A stretch of 64,000 nt of DNA from an uncultured Roseburia sp. (GTDB lineage: Bacteria; Bacillota; Clostridia; Lachnospirales; Lachnospiraceae). Below are positions 53,290 through 62,803 of the stretch, piece by piece. The notes beneath the pieces were generated by a model. It saw only the letters and a list, made by a program, of their open reading frames with translations, was not told the DNA's origin and searched no databases. The first letter of the stretch is position 1, and each line of letters opens with the position of its first letter. Position numbers and translations under genes: made by a program. Location: assembly GCA_900539115.1 (NCBI GenBank), contig UQAQ01000012.1, positions 8,089-72,088 of the forward strand. The letters run 5' to 3'.

Positions 53290-55322
53290 TCAACGGTCAC
53301 CATCCCAACTGATTGAAGCTCTACATCGGAGTCAATCTCATTATATGATAATACTTGTAAATTTTTAAATTGTTCCATCGTCAGATGTTTAAAATACATA
53401 CGAACGATCGGAGACGTTATGATAATTGGGGTATGTCCCAATTCTTCCAATTTGCTTGTCTGTTCCTGCAGCGATTCCATGATCTTTGCGGAATACTCCG
53501 GATCCAGCGCAAGGTACGCACCTTGCTCCGTCTGTTTCACAGAATTCATAATCTCCTGCTCCACTTTCGGATCGAGCGTAATCACACTTGTCATGTCTTT
53601 ATTTGCAAAATATTTATTTGAAATTGCACGTTTCAAACTCTGTCTTACATATTCTGTCAAAATATCGGTATCATGCGTCGTCGGTGCATAATCTGCCAAT
53701 GTTTCAAATATTGTGATCAAATCTCGGATGGAAATACCTTCCTGCAAAAGATTTTGCAATACTTTCTGAATTTCTCCGACACTAAGCATCTTCGGTACCA
53801 GTTCACTGACGAGTGTCTCATTAGCATCCTTGACATTGTCGATGAGATTCTGAACGTCCTGTCTGGTAAGCAGTTCATGAATATTCTGCGTAATTACTTC
53901 CATCAAATGCGTCGCAATGATCGACGGTGGATCCACAACCGTGTACCCCAGGGATTCTGCCCGTTCACGCTGCGCTTCCGTAATCCAGATCGCCGGCAGA
54001 TGATACGACGGCTCAAAGGTTGGAATTCCGGTTAATTCTTCTTCGACATAACCCGGATTCATCGCCATATAGTGGTCAAACAAAATTTCACCTTCACTGA
54101 CCGGAACCCCTTTTATCTTAATTACATACTGGTTTGGATTCAGCTGAATATTATCACGCAGTCGAATCATAGGAACCACACATCCAAGTTCGAGCGCGAT
54201 CTGCCTTCGGATCATAACAACTCGGTCAAGCAGGTCACCTCCCTGGTTGACATCTGCAAGAGGAATAATTCCGTAGCCAAACTCCAGTTCGATGGCATCC
54301 ACTTTCAAGAGAGAAGTAACATTTTCCGGCCTTCGAATCTCCTCGGCACTCTCTTCCTCTTCATCCACCTGTGCATCCGTTTCTTCCATTTCCAGTTCAT
54401 TTTTCATAATCCGTGCTGTCACGATAAATAATATTCCATACCCGGAAAATATAATAATATTCATCGGAGTAAATACTCCAAGACCAATCAGGGCACACCC
54501 TGCGATCAACAGTACCTTCGGCGTGGAAAACAGTTGTTTTTGCAAAATTCCACTGATATCAGCTTCTTTCGAACCTTTCGTCACCAAAACACCGGTTGCC
54601 AATGAAATCATCAAAGAAGGAATCTGGCTCGTAAGTCCATCACCAATTGTTAAGATGGAATATGTCTGCAATGCCGCTGCAGCATCCATTCCATTCATCA
54701 ATACGCCGATAGCAAGACCGCCGACAAAGTTGATCACCGTGATCAAAAGACCGGCTGTAGCATCTCCTTTTACGTATTTGGTAGCACCATCCATGGAACC
54801 AAAAAACGCTGCCTCTTCCTGAATCTTTTCACGTCTGACTTTGGCTTCCTCGTCCGTAATGGCACCGGTATTTAAGTCGGCATCGATCGCCATCTGTTTT
54901 CCGGGCATCGCATCCAGTGTAAATCGAGCCGTTACTTCGGAAACACGTTCCGAACCTTTATTGATGACCATCAACTGCACAATGATCAAAATAATAAATA
55001 CAACCGCTCCTACGACTAAGTTACCGCCACCTACGAAATTACCAAAAGTATTTACGACATTTCCGGCTTCTCCATTTAACAAAATATTACGGGTGGAACT
55101 AACATTTAATGACAGACGAAATAACGTCGTAAGCAGCAAAAGGGTTGGAAACGATGACATATCCAAAGGCTCTTTTGCAAACAACGCATTGAAAAGCACC
55201 AACATCGAAATTCCAATGTTTGCGGTAAATAACACATCCAATAATACCAATGGAACCGGAATGATCAGGCACAAAATAGGAATCAGGACAAAACATCCTA
55301 AAATAATATCCGTCTTTTTCAT
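53286..55322 (-). CDS. flhA: Flagellar export gate protein FlhA
   Basis: 678 residues with eight transmembrane helices in the first about 310, including the FHIPEP signature region (FARFTLDAMPGKQMAIDADLNTG, read in part as TARFTLDAMPGKQMAID). The cytoplasmic domain from about 340 forms the nonameric ring that receives substrates and chaperones. The start is followed by typical DIILGCFVLIPIL. It lies between flhB and flhF. Confidence 0.97.
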   Translation of the reverse strand: MKKTDIILGCFVLIPILCLIIPVPLVLLDVLFTANIGISMLVLFNALFAKEPLDMSSFPTLLLLTTLFRLSLNVSSTRNILLNGEAGNVVNTFGNFVGGGNLVVGAVVFIILIIVQLMVINKGSERVSEVTARFTLDAMPGKQMAIDADLNTGAITDEEAKVRREKIQEEAAFFGSMDGATKYVKGDATAGLLITVINFVGGLAIGVLMNGMDAAAALQTYSILTIGDGLTSQIPSLMISLATGVLVTKGSKEADISGILQKQLFSTPKVLLIAGCALIGLGVFTPMNIIIFSGYGILFIVTARIMKNELEMEETDAQVDEEEESAEEIRRPENVTSLLKVDAIELEFGYGIIPLADVNQGGDLLDRVVMIRRQIALELGCVVPMIRLRDNIQLNPNQYVIKIKGVPVSEGEILFDHYMAMNPGYVEEELTGIPTFEPSYHLPAIWITEAQRERAESLGYTVVDPPSIIATHLMEVITQNIHELLTRQDVQNLIDNVKDANETLVSELVPKMLSVGEIQKVLQNLLQEGISIRDLITIFETLADYAPTTHDTDILTEYVRQSLKRAISNKYFANKDMTSVITLDPKVEQEIMNSVKQTEQGAYLALDPEYSAKIMESLQEQTSKLEELGHTPIIITSPIVRMYFKHLTMEQFKNLQVLSYNEIDSDVELQSVGMVTVE

Positions 55323-55355
55323 TTATCATTCCACCTCCTTGGTTCTGATTTTCTT

Positions 55356-56453
55356 TTATATTTTTCCTTGTATACTATAAACATAAGCCAATACCTCTGC
55401 CACCATCTGATACAGTTCCGGTGGAATCTGGTTTCCTATTTCTACATTGTAGTACAGCATTCGGGCAAGTGGCTTATTTTCAACAATTTCCACTTTATTC
55501 TCTGCTGCGATATCTTTGATCCTCGCGGCAAGATAGTCTGCTCCTTTTGCCAGAACAACCGGCGCCTCGCCAAGATCTTTATCATATTTGATTGCCACCG
55601 CAAGATGTGTCGGGTTCGTGATAACTACGTCTGCCTCCGGCACGCTCTGCATCATACGCGCCCTGGAAACCTCCTGCATCTTACTTCGGATACGGCTTTT
55701 GATCTGCGGATTTCCCTCTGTGTTTTTATATTCCTCTTTTACTTCCTGCTTTGTCATCTTCATATCATTTTTAAATTTTCTCCGCTGATAATAGTAATCA
55801 ACGGCAGCAAGAATCAAAAAGACGAAACTTATCTTTAAGCCAATATTAATAACCGTGTTTACCAATAATTGTAAAGCCGATGTCAGATCAAGGCTGTAAA
55901 TATTGACAATCATTCCCCATTCATCGGATAACTCGTTGTAGATCACATAAAACAACACGAGTAATTTGGCAATTGCTTTTACCAGATCAAAGATCTTGTC
56001 CTTGGAAAACATCCGTTTCATACCGGAAACCGGACTGATCTTGGAAAATTTTGGCTGCAGTGGTTTCATTGTCGGCTGCCATTTAACCTGTGCCACATTG
56101 ACAATGATTACGACAACCAGCAAAATCGCCATAATGGGTCCTGCCAGCAAAAGGGTTTGTCTTCCACAATACATCATAAGATTCATGGATCGGGCTCCAT
56201 TAAAATCGCCGGCATACTGTGGGATGGCTTCATACAAAAAATGAAATGTCTCGAGCAGTGTCCGATACAAAAAGCCGCCAAATACGCGGACTGCCGCAAA
56301 AAAGATCAATAAGATCGCAGCGACACCGATATCCTGGCTTTTGGCAACCTGTCCTTCTTTTCTGGCATCTTCCAATTTTTTCGGAGTGGCATCTTCTGTT
56401 TTTTCGCCGCCTTCTCCTTCTTTGGCAAAAAACTGGAGTTCATATTTTAACAT
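55356..56453 (-). CDS. flhB: Flagellar export switch protein FlhB
   Basis: 365 residues. Four transmembrane helices cover about 40-220. The cytoplasmic domain carries the self-cleavage motif NPTH, with cleavage between Asn280 and Pro281. The N-terminal charged part KEGEGGEKTEDATPKKL is typical. FlhB switches export from rod/hook to filament. It lies between fliR and flhA. Confidence 0.97.
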   Translation of the reverse strand: MLKYELQFFAKEGEGGEKTEDATPKKLEDARKEGQVAKSQDIGVAAILLIFFAAVRVFGGFLYRTLLETFHFLYEAIPQYAGDFNGARSMNLMMYCGRQTLLLAGPIMAILLVVVIIVNVAQVKWQPTMKPLQPKFSKISPVSGMKRMFSKDKIFDLVKAIAKLLVLFYVIYNELSDEWGMIVNIYSLDLTSALQLLVNTVINIGLKISFVFLILAAVDYYYQRRKFKNDMKMTKQEVKEEYKNTEGNPQIKSRIRSKMQEVSRARMMQSVPEADVVITNPTHLAVAIKYDKDLGEAPVVLAKGADYLAARIKDIAAENKVEIVENKPLARMLYYNVEIGNQIPPELYQMVAEVLAYVYSIQGKI

Positions 56454-56469
56454 AATTCATTCTCCATTC

Positions 56470-57243
56470 TTAAGTTGGAGTAAAAGAGTTGTACAATTTT
56501 ACAACAATGTCCTGCATTGTCTCAAATACAAAATTAGCGATTGTCGGTATGGTAGGCACAATAATCAGCAAAATTACGATACCGACCAAAACCTTGATCT
56601 GGATTCCGACGACAAACATATTCATCTGCGGAATCGCCCTCGACAGAACACCAAGTACGACATTGATCACAAGCATACAGGCAAATACCGGAAGCACGAT
56701 GCGGAAGCCAACGAGAAAAAAGTTGACGATAAATTCTACTGCTGTCTCCTGCAGGTTTCCATCAAATACAGCCTGTCCCACATTAAAATAGGTAAACGTA
56801 TCTAAGATTGCCTGCAGTATCTTATAATGCATATTGCTGATAAGCATCATCAACATTACCAGATACACGTACAAATTTCCGCTGATGGAAATCTGAATGT
56901 TGGTCAGTGGGTCAAATGTGCTTGCCATCGACAATCCCATTTCCATATCCATCAACTGTCCGGCAAACGAGACAATATATGTACACATATTACACATAAA
57001 CCCAATCGTAAGTCCTACGATCATCTCCTTCAATACCAAAACAGAAAATCCAAGGATTCCCACATAATTCAATTCAATGACGGGTACCGTCTGAATCGCT
57101 GCAAGCGATAAAACCATACCGATGGCCAGCCGTATTTTCATTGGAATCGTCTGATATCCAAAGATAGGAGCTCCGATCACAAACGACGTGATCCGAATGA
57201 GAACCAAAAGGTAAAATTCCACATGTTCTACCGTAAAGCTCAT
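56470..57243 (-). CDS. fliR: Flagellar export gate protein FliR
   Basis: 257 residues, six hydrophobic segments and the family motifs RITSFVIGAPIFG, IPMKIRLAIGMVLSL and GQLMDMEMGLSMA. It forms the FliPQR gate. It follows fliQ by 39 bases and precedes flhB by 16. Confidence 0.96.
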   Translation of the reverse strand: MSFTVEHVEFYLLVLIRITSFVIGAPIFGYQTIPMKIRLAIGMVLSLAAIQTVPVIELNYVGILGFSVLVLKEMIVGLTIGFMCNMCTYIVSFAGQLMDMEMGLSMASTFDPLTNIQISISGNLYVYLVMLMMLISNMHYKILQAILDTFTYFNVGQAVFDGNLQETAVEFIVNFFLVGFRIVLPVFACMLVINVVLGVLSRAIPQMNMFVVGIQIKVLVGIVILLIIVPTIPTIANFVFETMQDIVVKLYNSFTPT

Positions 57244-57282
57244 AATCTCTCCTCCTCAATCACCGAAACCTTCTTACTTTTG

Positions 57283-57552
57283 TCATTTGACATACGTATA
57301 AAAATTTTCACATAATGTGGTAAAAAATTCCACACAGCTTTGCATGATCCAATTTCCTGTCAGCAAAAGGGTAATAAATATCGCCAAAAGTTTTGGCACA
57401 AAGGTAAGCGTCTGCTCCTGTATCGAAGTTACTGTCTGAAAAATACTAATGATCAATCCGACAATCAACGATACAAGCAGCAAAGGAAGCGAACACTTGA
57501 TGATCGCCCAGATTGTCTGTGTCGATACTTCAATCAGATCTGCTTCTGTCAT
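57283..57552 (-). CDS. fliQ: Flagellar export gate protein FliQ
   Basis: 89 residues with two transmembrane helices (about 14-38 and 52-74). SLIVGLIISIFQTVTSIQEQ and LTFVPKLLAIFITL are the family motifs. It is part of the FliPQR gate in the fliP-fliQ-fliR order. Confidence 0.97.
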   Translation of the reverse strand: MTEADLIEVSTQTIWAIIKCSLPLLLVSLIVGLIISIFQTVTSIQEQTLTFVPKLLAIFITLLLTGNWIMQSCVEFFTTLCENFYTYVK

Positions 57553-57603
57553 GCTGTCTCACCTAACCTTTCTTCTCTATATTCTTCCACTCTCCCAGCG
57601 GCT

Positions 57604-58452
57604 CTAATAAAAGGTCTGAACCAGCTGGCCGATCACAAGATTCCATCCATCTGCCAAAACAAATAATAAGATCTTAAACGGCATAGAAATCGTGGTCGGT
57701 GGAAGCATCATCATTCCCATTGACATAAGGGTTGACGCGACAACCATGTCAATTACAATAAATGGAAGATAAATCAAAAATCCAATGATAAATGCGGTCT
57801 TCAATTCACTGATCATAAATGCCGGCATCAAAACCATTGTCGGCACATCATCTTCGGTCTGAATCTCGCTTTCTTTTCCTTCTATCTCCAAAAACAACTG
57901 TATATCGGAACGGTTTGTCTGTTTAAACATAAACTCACGAATTGGCTTCAATCCCGCATTAAGTGCCTCTTCCTGCGTCAACTGTCCCTGTTCATACGGC
58001 TGAACACAGTCCGTATTGATCTGTGTAATGACCGGTGACATGATAAACAGTGTCAGAAATAAAGCAAGCCCCACCAAAACCTGATTTGGCGGACTCGTCT
58101 GTGTTCCCAATGCAGAACGCACAAAATGAAGCACCACGATAATTCTTGTAAATGATGTCATCATTATAATGATCGATGGTGCCAGTGCAAGCACAGTCAA
58201 TACAAGAAGCATCTGCAAACTTGCTGACAAACTGCTGCTTCCCGCATTGGAGGTAATGTTAAATTCAAAATCTTCCGGGTCTTCCGGATCAGACGTTCCC
58301 GCCGTACTACTTCCTTCTATCTCATCAACATGAGAATTCGAATCCGGTTTTGCGCAAACGATTGTACCAGAAAAAAAGGTCAATATACATAGTGCCAAAA
58401 CCAGAGACATCATCTTAGTTAAAATCCAAAAAAATCTCCTGTGTGTTCTCAT
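57604..58452 (-). CDS. fliP: Flagellar export gate protein FliP
   Basis: 282 residues. A cleavable signal sequence (about 1-33) and a Ser/Asp/Glu-rich spacer precede four helices. IIIMMTSFTRIIVVLHFVRSA, LVGLALFLTLFIMSP and MGMMMLPPTTISMPFKI are family motifs. Five copies of FliP form the core of the export gate. It lies 15 bases after fliO. Confidence 0.97.
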   Translation of the reverse strand: MRTHRRFFWILTKMMSLVLALCILTFFSGTIVCAKPDSNSHVDEIEGSSTAGTSDPEDPEDFEFNITSNAGSSSLSASLQMLLVLTVLALAPSIIIMMTSFTRIIVVLHFVRSALGTQTSPPNQVLVGLALFLTLFIMSPVITQINTDCVQPYEQGQLTQEEALNAGLKPIREFMFKQTNRSDIQLFLEIEGKESEIQTEDDVPTMVLMPAFMISELKTAFIIGFLIYLPFIVIDMVVASTLMSMGMMMLPPTTISMPFKILLFVLADGWNLVIGQLVQTFY

Positions 58453-58467
58453 AATACCAACCTTTTC

Positions 58468-58827
58468 TTATTTCTTGTCATCTCTGTTTTTTACATTCGA
58501 AAGCATATTTTTCATCACTTCTTTAAACGAAGTATCTCCCACTGTATTTCCGAATTCTTCCGGAATCTCCAGCTGGTCTTCCTCTAACTCCGACAAAAAC
58601 GTGATCTGCTCTTTGGTTACCCCAATGGCATACTGCTTTTTCCCAATCTGGATAATCTGAATGTATTTGGATGGGGCAATCTTATATGTCTCAATCACTT
58701 TAATATTTTTTGCTCGATACTGCATCGCACCGGATTTGGCAATCCATTTTGTAACAAAATAGGTAAGCGCCAAAACCAATACGAACACAAACAATGCAGT
58801 GATCAATTGTAAAATATTGTTAAGCAT
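58468..58827 (-). CDS. fliO: Flagellar biosynthesis protein FliO
   Basis: 119 residues. One transmembrane helix (about 8-27) precedes a short cytoplasmic domain with IKVIETYKIAPSKYIQIIQIG and YAIGVTKEQITFLSEL, matching FliO/FliZ. It is a scaffold for FliP assembly. It starts immediately after cheY and precedes fliP, as in Bacillus. Confidence 0.9.
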   Translation of the reverse strand: MLNNILQLITALFVFVLVLALTYFVTKWIAKSGAMQYRAKNIKVIETYKIAPSKYIQIIQIGKKQYAIGVTKEQITFLSELEEDQLEIPEEFGNTVGDTSFKEVMKNMLSNVKNRDDKK

Positions 58828-59190
58828 TTATCCAATTGCCTTTTTTACTGCTTCCAATACACGATCCGCCTGGAAAGGTTTTACGATAAAATCCTTAGCT
58901 CCGGATTGAATGGACTCAATTACCATAGCCTGCTGTCCCATAGCGGAACACATAATGATATTGGCAGAAGCATCTGCTTCTTTAATTTTCTTTAATGCCT
59001 GAATTCCATCCATTTCCGGCATCGTGATATCCATCATAACAAGATCCGGTTTGGTCTCATTGTATTTTTCGACAGCTTTCAATCCATTTTCCGCTTCTCC
59101 AGCTACTTCATATCCGTTTTTTGTCAAAATATCCTTGATCATAACTCGCATAAATGCAGCATCATCACATATCAAAATACTTTTTGCCAT
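58828..59190 (-). CDS. cheY: Chemotaxis response regulator CheY
   Basis: 120 residues, a stand-alone receiver. Asp9, Asp10 and phospho-acceptor Asp54 (MMDITMPEMDG), then MCSAMGQQ and the Lys of VKPFQ are present. Phospho-CheY binds FliM and FliY at the motor. It lies between fliY and fliO as in Bacillus. Confidence 0.95.
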   Translation of the reverse strand: MAKSILICDDAAFMRVMIKDILTKNGYEVAGEAENGLKAVEKYNETKPDLVMMDITMPEMDGIQALKKIKEADASANIIMCSAMGQQAMVIESIQSGAKDFIVKPFQADRVLEAVKKAIG

Positions 59191-59211
59191 TGTTCATATT
59201 CCTCCATTATA

Positions 59212-60432
59212 TTAATCTTTGATAATCTCTGTCACGCGAATACCGAAGTTTTCCTCAATTACCACAACTTCGCCTTTTGCGACAAATTTTCCATTTACTA
59301 AAACATCAATTGGCTCACCTGCCAGTTTATCCAGTTCAATGATCGTACCCGGTGAAAAATCCAATATCTCTTTGATCGACTTGCTTGTCCTTCCAAGTTC
59401 CACTGTGACTTCCAACGGAACATCCATGATCAAATCAATATTTTCCGGAGCGATACCATCTAGGTTCTGACTCGGTGCAAAATTTTGAAATTGTGCCGGC
59501 TGAATCGGTACATTCTGCATTGGCATATTGTACATCGGCATAGCACCGTTCATCGTCGGCTGTTGCATTCCCATCATAGGCTGCTGGGGTGCCATCTGTG
59601 GATTCATTTGTGATACCGGTACTGCCTGCATTGGCTCCGGCTGCTGTACCGGTGCGGCAACAGGTTCCGGTTGTGGTGCTGGTTCCGGTTCAGAAGCTGC
59701 CGTTTCTTCCATACCACCTTCCATCGTACTTCGGAATCTGGTATAAATGAGTTTTGCAAAATCAAACGGATACAATTGCATGATTTCACTATCGACCAGA
59801 TCGCCGATTGTCATTCGGAATGAAACCTGAACAAAGGTCTGACCAACCATGTCATGTAAGCCGTCTTCCATCATAGTGTTAGCTAAATCAACTCTTGTCG
59901 AACTTGGCGGGCTGATATCCACTTTTTCATTGATCATTGATGACATTGATGTCGCCGCCGATCCCATCATCTGATTCATCGCCTCACTGATCGCACTTAA
60001 ATGAAGATCCGTTAATTCGGCATCTGTATTTGTGCCATCACCGCCCATCATCAAATCTGTAATAACTTTTACATCATGTTCTTTTAATACCAAAATATTC
60101 TTTCCTTCCAAGCCGGTTCGGTAAGATATATATATAAAGACACATGGTGCAGGATTTTGCTCTTTCAGATCATCCAAGGTAACATAAGATAATTTGGGAG
60201 TTGTAATCTCTACCCGGTTATTTACCAAAATCGACAACGTTGTTGCCGCCGTACCCATGCTGATGTTAGCAATTTCCCCTAGAGCATCACTTTCTTCCGG
60301 AGACAAACGTTCGTTAGAGTCTGCCGCAGCCGGTGTTGGCTCACTTGCTGCCACATCGGAAGTATTCTCAGCAGAATCGCCCATACTTCCTAATAACGCA
60401 TTGATTTCCTCTTGCGATAACATTCCATCCAT
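59212..60432 (-). CDS. fliY: Motor switch phosphatase FliY (CheC + FliN domains)
   Basis: 406 residues. The start MLSQEEINALLGSMG is the CheY-P-binding peptide. The CheC/FliM-like middle (about 45-235) has both phosphatase motifs of the E-x2-N type: LGEIANISMG (Glu53 and Asn56) and SEAMNQMMG, each followed by a Pro about 22 residues on. A linker of about 100 residues is rich in Pro, Gln, Met and Asn. The FliN domain ends the protein (IMDVPLEVTVELGRTSKSI, LDKLAGEPIDVLVNGKFVAK). FliY is part of the C-ring and dephosphorylates CheY-P. Confidence 0.95.
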   Translation of the reverse strand: MDGMLSQEEINALLGSMGDSAENTSDVAASEPTPAAADSNERLSPEESDALGEIANISMGTAATTLSILVNNRVEITTPKLSYVTLDDLKEQNPAPCVFIYISYRTGLEGKNILVLKEHDVKVITDLMMGGDGTNTDAELTDLHLSAISEAMNQMMGSAATSMSSMINEKVDISPPSSTRVDLANTMMEDGLHDMVGQTFVQVSFRMTIGDLVDSEIMQLYPFDFAKLIYTRFRSTMEGGMEETAASEPEPAPQPEPVAAPVQQPEPMQAVPVSQMNPQMAPQQPMMGMQQPTMNGAMPMYNMPMQNVPIQPAQFQNFAPSQNLDGIAPENIDLIMDVPLEVTVELGRTSKSIKEILDFSPGTIIELDKLAGEPIDVLVNGKFVAKGEVVVIEENFGIRVTEIIKD

Positions 60433-60438
60433 GCATTC

Positions 60439-61416
60439 TTACTCCTCTCTGTAGACTGATTTAATCTTAACTGCATAGGCGTCATCATGGGCACCCGGTA
60501 ATGCAGAAAATTTCTTGATATTACCAACATAGACATCCATTTCATCTTCTATCTTGGTATTTAACTTAATGATATCCCCCGGTTGTAAATGAATAAAATC
60601 GTTTACCGATATGGCACTGCGTCCCATAATCGCACGCACCGGGATTTTGGCTTTATGAATATTGTCTTCGATTAATTCACGATATTTATCATCGTCTTTT
60701 ATTTCAGCTGTAGAATACCAGTATTTCGTATTGATCTTATCAATAACCGGCTCTACTACCGTATATGGAATACAAATATTCATCACTTCTTCAACATCAC
60801 CAACTTTAATATTCATCGTGACAATGGAAGTCATTTCGTTTGGCGAGACAAACTGTGCAAACTGCGAGTTTGTCTCAATTCTTTCTAATGTGGGATTGAT
60901 GCTCTGCACATTCGCCCACGGTTCAATCAAGAGATTTGTGCAAACTGCCATGATCCTTTGAATAATTGACAATTCAATCTCTGTAAACTCTCTTGGCTTA
61001 TCCAAAGGAACCCCACTTCCACCAAGCATCAGATCTACTATCGTATATCCAAGACTGCTCGCCATCTCAATGATGATCGTCCCTTCCAAAGGTGTAAAAT
61101 TGACAACACCTAAGAGAACCGGATTTGACAACGAATTCGAAAACTCCTGAAACGTTGCTGCTTCCGCATGCATTACTTCCACTTGAACATTTCTCCGCAG
61201 ATACACCGGCAGATTTGTCGATAACAAACGCGCATAATGTTCAAAGATAAATACTAAAGTACGTAAGTGATCTTTTGAAAATTTGGATGGTCTTGCAAAA
61301 TTATAATCTTTTACCTGCTTTTCGTCTTCTACCTCGGTATCTGTCGGATCAAATTCACCGCTGTTTAACGCAGAAAGTAAGTTATCTATTTCGCTTTGCG
61401 ATAAGACGTCCCCCAT
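60439..61416 (-). CDS. fliM: Flagellar motor switch protein FliM
   Basis: 325 residues. VLSQSEIDNLLSALN is the CheY-P-binding peptide. The middle domain includes LVFIFEHYARLLSTNLPVYL and LMLGGSGVP, and the C-terminal domain is FliN-like. It lacks the phosphatase motifs. FliM sets the rotation direction. It lies 6 bases before fliY. Confidence 0.96.
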   Translation of the reverse strand: MGDVLSQSEIDNLLSALNSGEFDPTDTEVEDEKQVKDYNFARPSKFSKDHLRTLVFIFEHYARLLSTNLPVYLRRNVQVEVMHAEAATFQEFSNSLSNPVLLGVVNFTPLEGTIIIEMASSLGYTIVDLMLGGSGVPLDKPREFTEIELSIIQRIMAVCTNLLIEPWANVQSINPTLERIETNSQFAQFVSPNEMTSIVTMNIKVGDVEEVMNICIPYTVVEPVIDKINTKYWYSTAEIKDDDKYRELIEDNIHKAKIPVRAIMGRSAISVNDFIHLQPGDIIKLNTKIEDEMDVYVGNIKKFSALPGAHDDAYAVKIKSVYREE

Positions 61417-61456
61417 TTTCTTTCACCTCACTGACTTTCCAAATTTGTTATTATTC

Positions 61457-61966
61457 CTACTGGAACATAAATCCATTTAATGCAAGACGTACAATGCATT
61501 TGCTTCCATACAAATCCTGAATTTTCGCAAGTGCCTGTTCTTTAACTGCATTCTGATCCAATGTTTTCATACTCTGATCTGCAATGGTTTCTTTTACAAT
61601 TTCTGTAATATATACATCTTTTGCTTTTACGGATTCTGAAACTTCTTTATAATCCTCTGCTTCTGTATTGAATGAGATGGTAACCCCCTCCAGCACAGCA
61701 AAGTGAGAAGTGTTGTCACCTTCGTCCGGTTTCAGATTGATCGTTTGCTTATTTTCAAACGCAATCGAATACGGTTCCAGATTATCTATAGAATAATCTC
61801 CGGAAGCTTCTTCATCTGTTTCCAGATCAATTGCTGTAGCAACTTTGTCTACCAGCTGGCTTGTCTTATTCATCGTCGGAACCACTGCAAATACGATTAC
61901 AGCTGTCAGAATAAGATTCAAAAGACAAGATGCCATGATTATAATTGTCAAAATATTCTTTTTCAT
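61457..61966 (-). CDS. fliL: Flagellar basal-body protein FliL
   Basis: 169 residues, one N-terminal transmembrane helix (about 7-29) and an extracytoplasmic domain with PYSIAFENKQTINLKPDEG and the C-terminal IQDLYGSKCIVRLALNGFMFQ. It stabilises stator units. Sequence is weakly conserved in this family; motB and fliM on either side support it. Confidence 0.88.
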   Translation of the reverse strand: MKKNILTIIIMASCLLNLILTAVIVFAVVPTMNKTSQLVDKVATAIDLETDEEASGDYSIDNLEPYSIAFENKQTINLKPDEGDNTSHFAVLEGVTISFNTEAEDYKEVSESVKAKDVYITEIVKETIADQSMKTLDQNAVKEQALAKIQDLYGSKCIVRLALNGFMFQ

Positions 61967-61981
61967 CTTTACCCTCCATAA

Positions 61982-62803
61982 TCACTCTTCGGTATATATT
62001 TTAATTTCTACACGCCGATTTCTCGCACGTCCTTTTTCCGTTTTGTTATCTGCCACCGGATCGTACTGACTTCGTCCCGTCGTCTCTAACGTCTTAGGAT
62101 CCAGATGTTTTTGATTGGTAAAATACTCAAACACCTGCGTCGCTCTCGCCGTAGACAGCCACATATTGTTTTTAAATGTACTGCTGGAAATCGGAACATT
62201 GTCGGTATGACCTTCAATCTTTATCATGTGGTCATCATATATCTTCAAAATATCGCCTACTTTGCTCAAAAGAGGGATGGCTGATTTTTTAATCTGATCC
62301 GAACCGGAATCAAATAAAATCGCACCATTCAATGAAATCTGAACATATTGATACTGCTCGTCCATATTTACATTGACCATATCCTGAATTTTCTTCGCCG
62401 CTGCTTTGTCGGACACTTCTGCATAAAGTGCCTCCGTCTTCTCTTTTAACTGCTCTTCCAGTTTTTGTTTGTACTTTTCTTCCTCCGAGATTTCCGTGGA
62501 ATCGTCTTTCAGTTCCTGATCCTGTCCACTGTTTTCAAATTCATTGAAATACTCTTCCATGGAAATTTTCTGACTGGTTCCACTGGAAACAAAGGCTCCT
62601 TCTCCGACAGCATTCCCGCCATCGGAAAAGATATCAATGCTTTCCGATAACGAAGTAACGATCTGCTCATATTTGTCAGCATCTACAGTTGACATGGAAA
62701 ACAATAGCACAAAAAAGCACAGCAACAAGTTCATTAAATCTGCAAATGTGTTAATCCATCCACCTTCAATGGATGCCGGCTCTTCCGCCTTTCTTCGTGC
62801 CAT
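61982..62803 (-). CDS. motB: Flagellar stator protein MotB
   Basis: 273 residues. The single transmembrane helix holds the proton- or ion-binding Asp22 in NTFADLMNLLLCFF. The linker (about 45-150) includes coiled coil. The OmpA-like peptidoglycan-binding domain has MIKIEGHTDNVPISS and WLSTARATQVFEYF. Its start overlaps motA by 1 base. Whether it uses H+ or Na+ is not decided by sequence here. Confidence 0.96.
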   Translation of the reverse strand: MARRKAEEPASIEGGWINTFADLMNLLLCFFVLLFSMSTVDADKYEQIVTSLSESIDIFSDGGNAVGEGAFVSSGTSQKISMEEYFNEFENSGQDQELKDDSTEISEEEKYKQKLEEQLKEKTEALYAEVSDKAAAKKIQDMVNVNMDEQYQYVQISLNGAILFDSGSDQIKKSAIPLLSKVGDILKIYDDHMIKIEGHTDNVPISSSTFKNNMWLSTARATQVFEYFTNQKHLDPKTLETTGRSQYDPVADNKTEKGRARNRRVEIKIYTEE

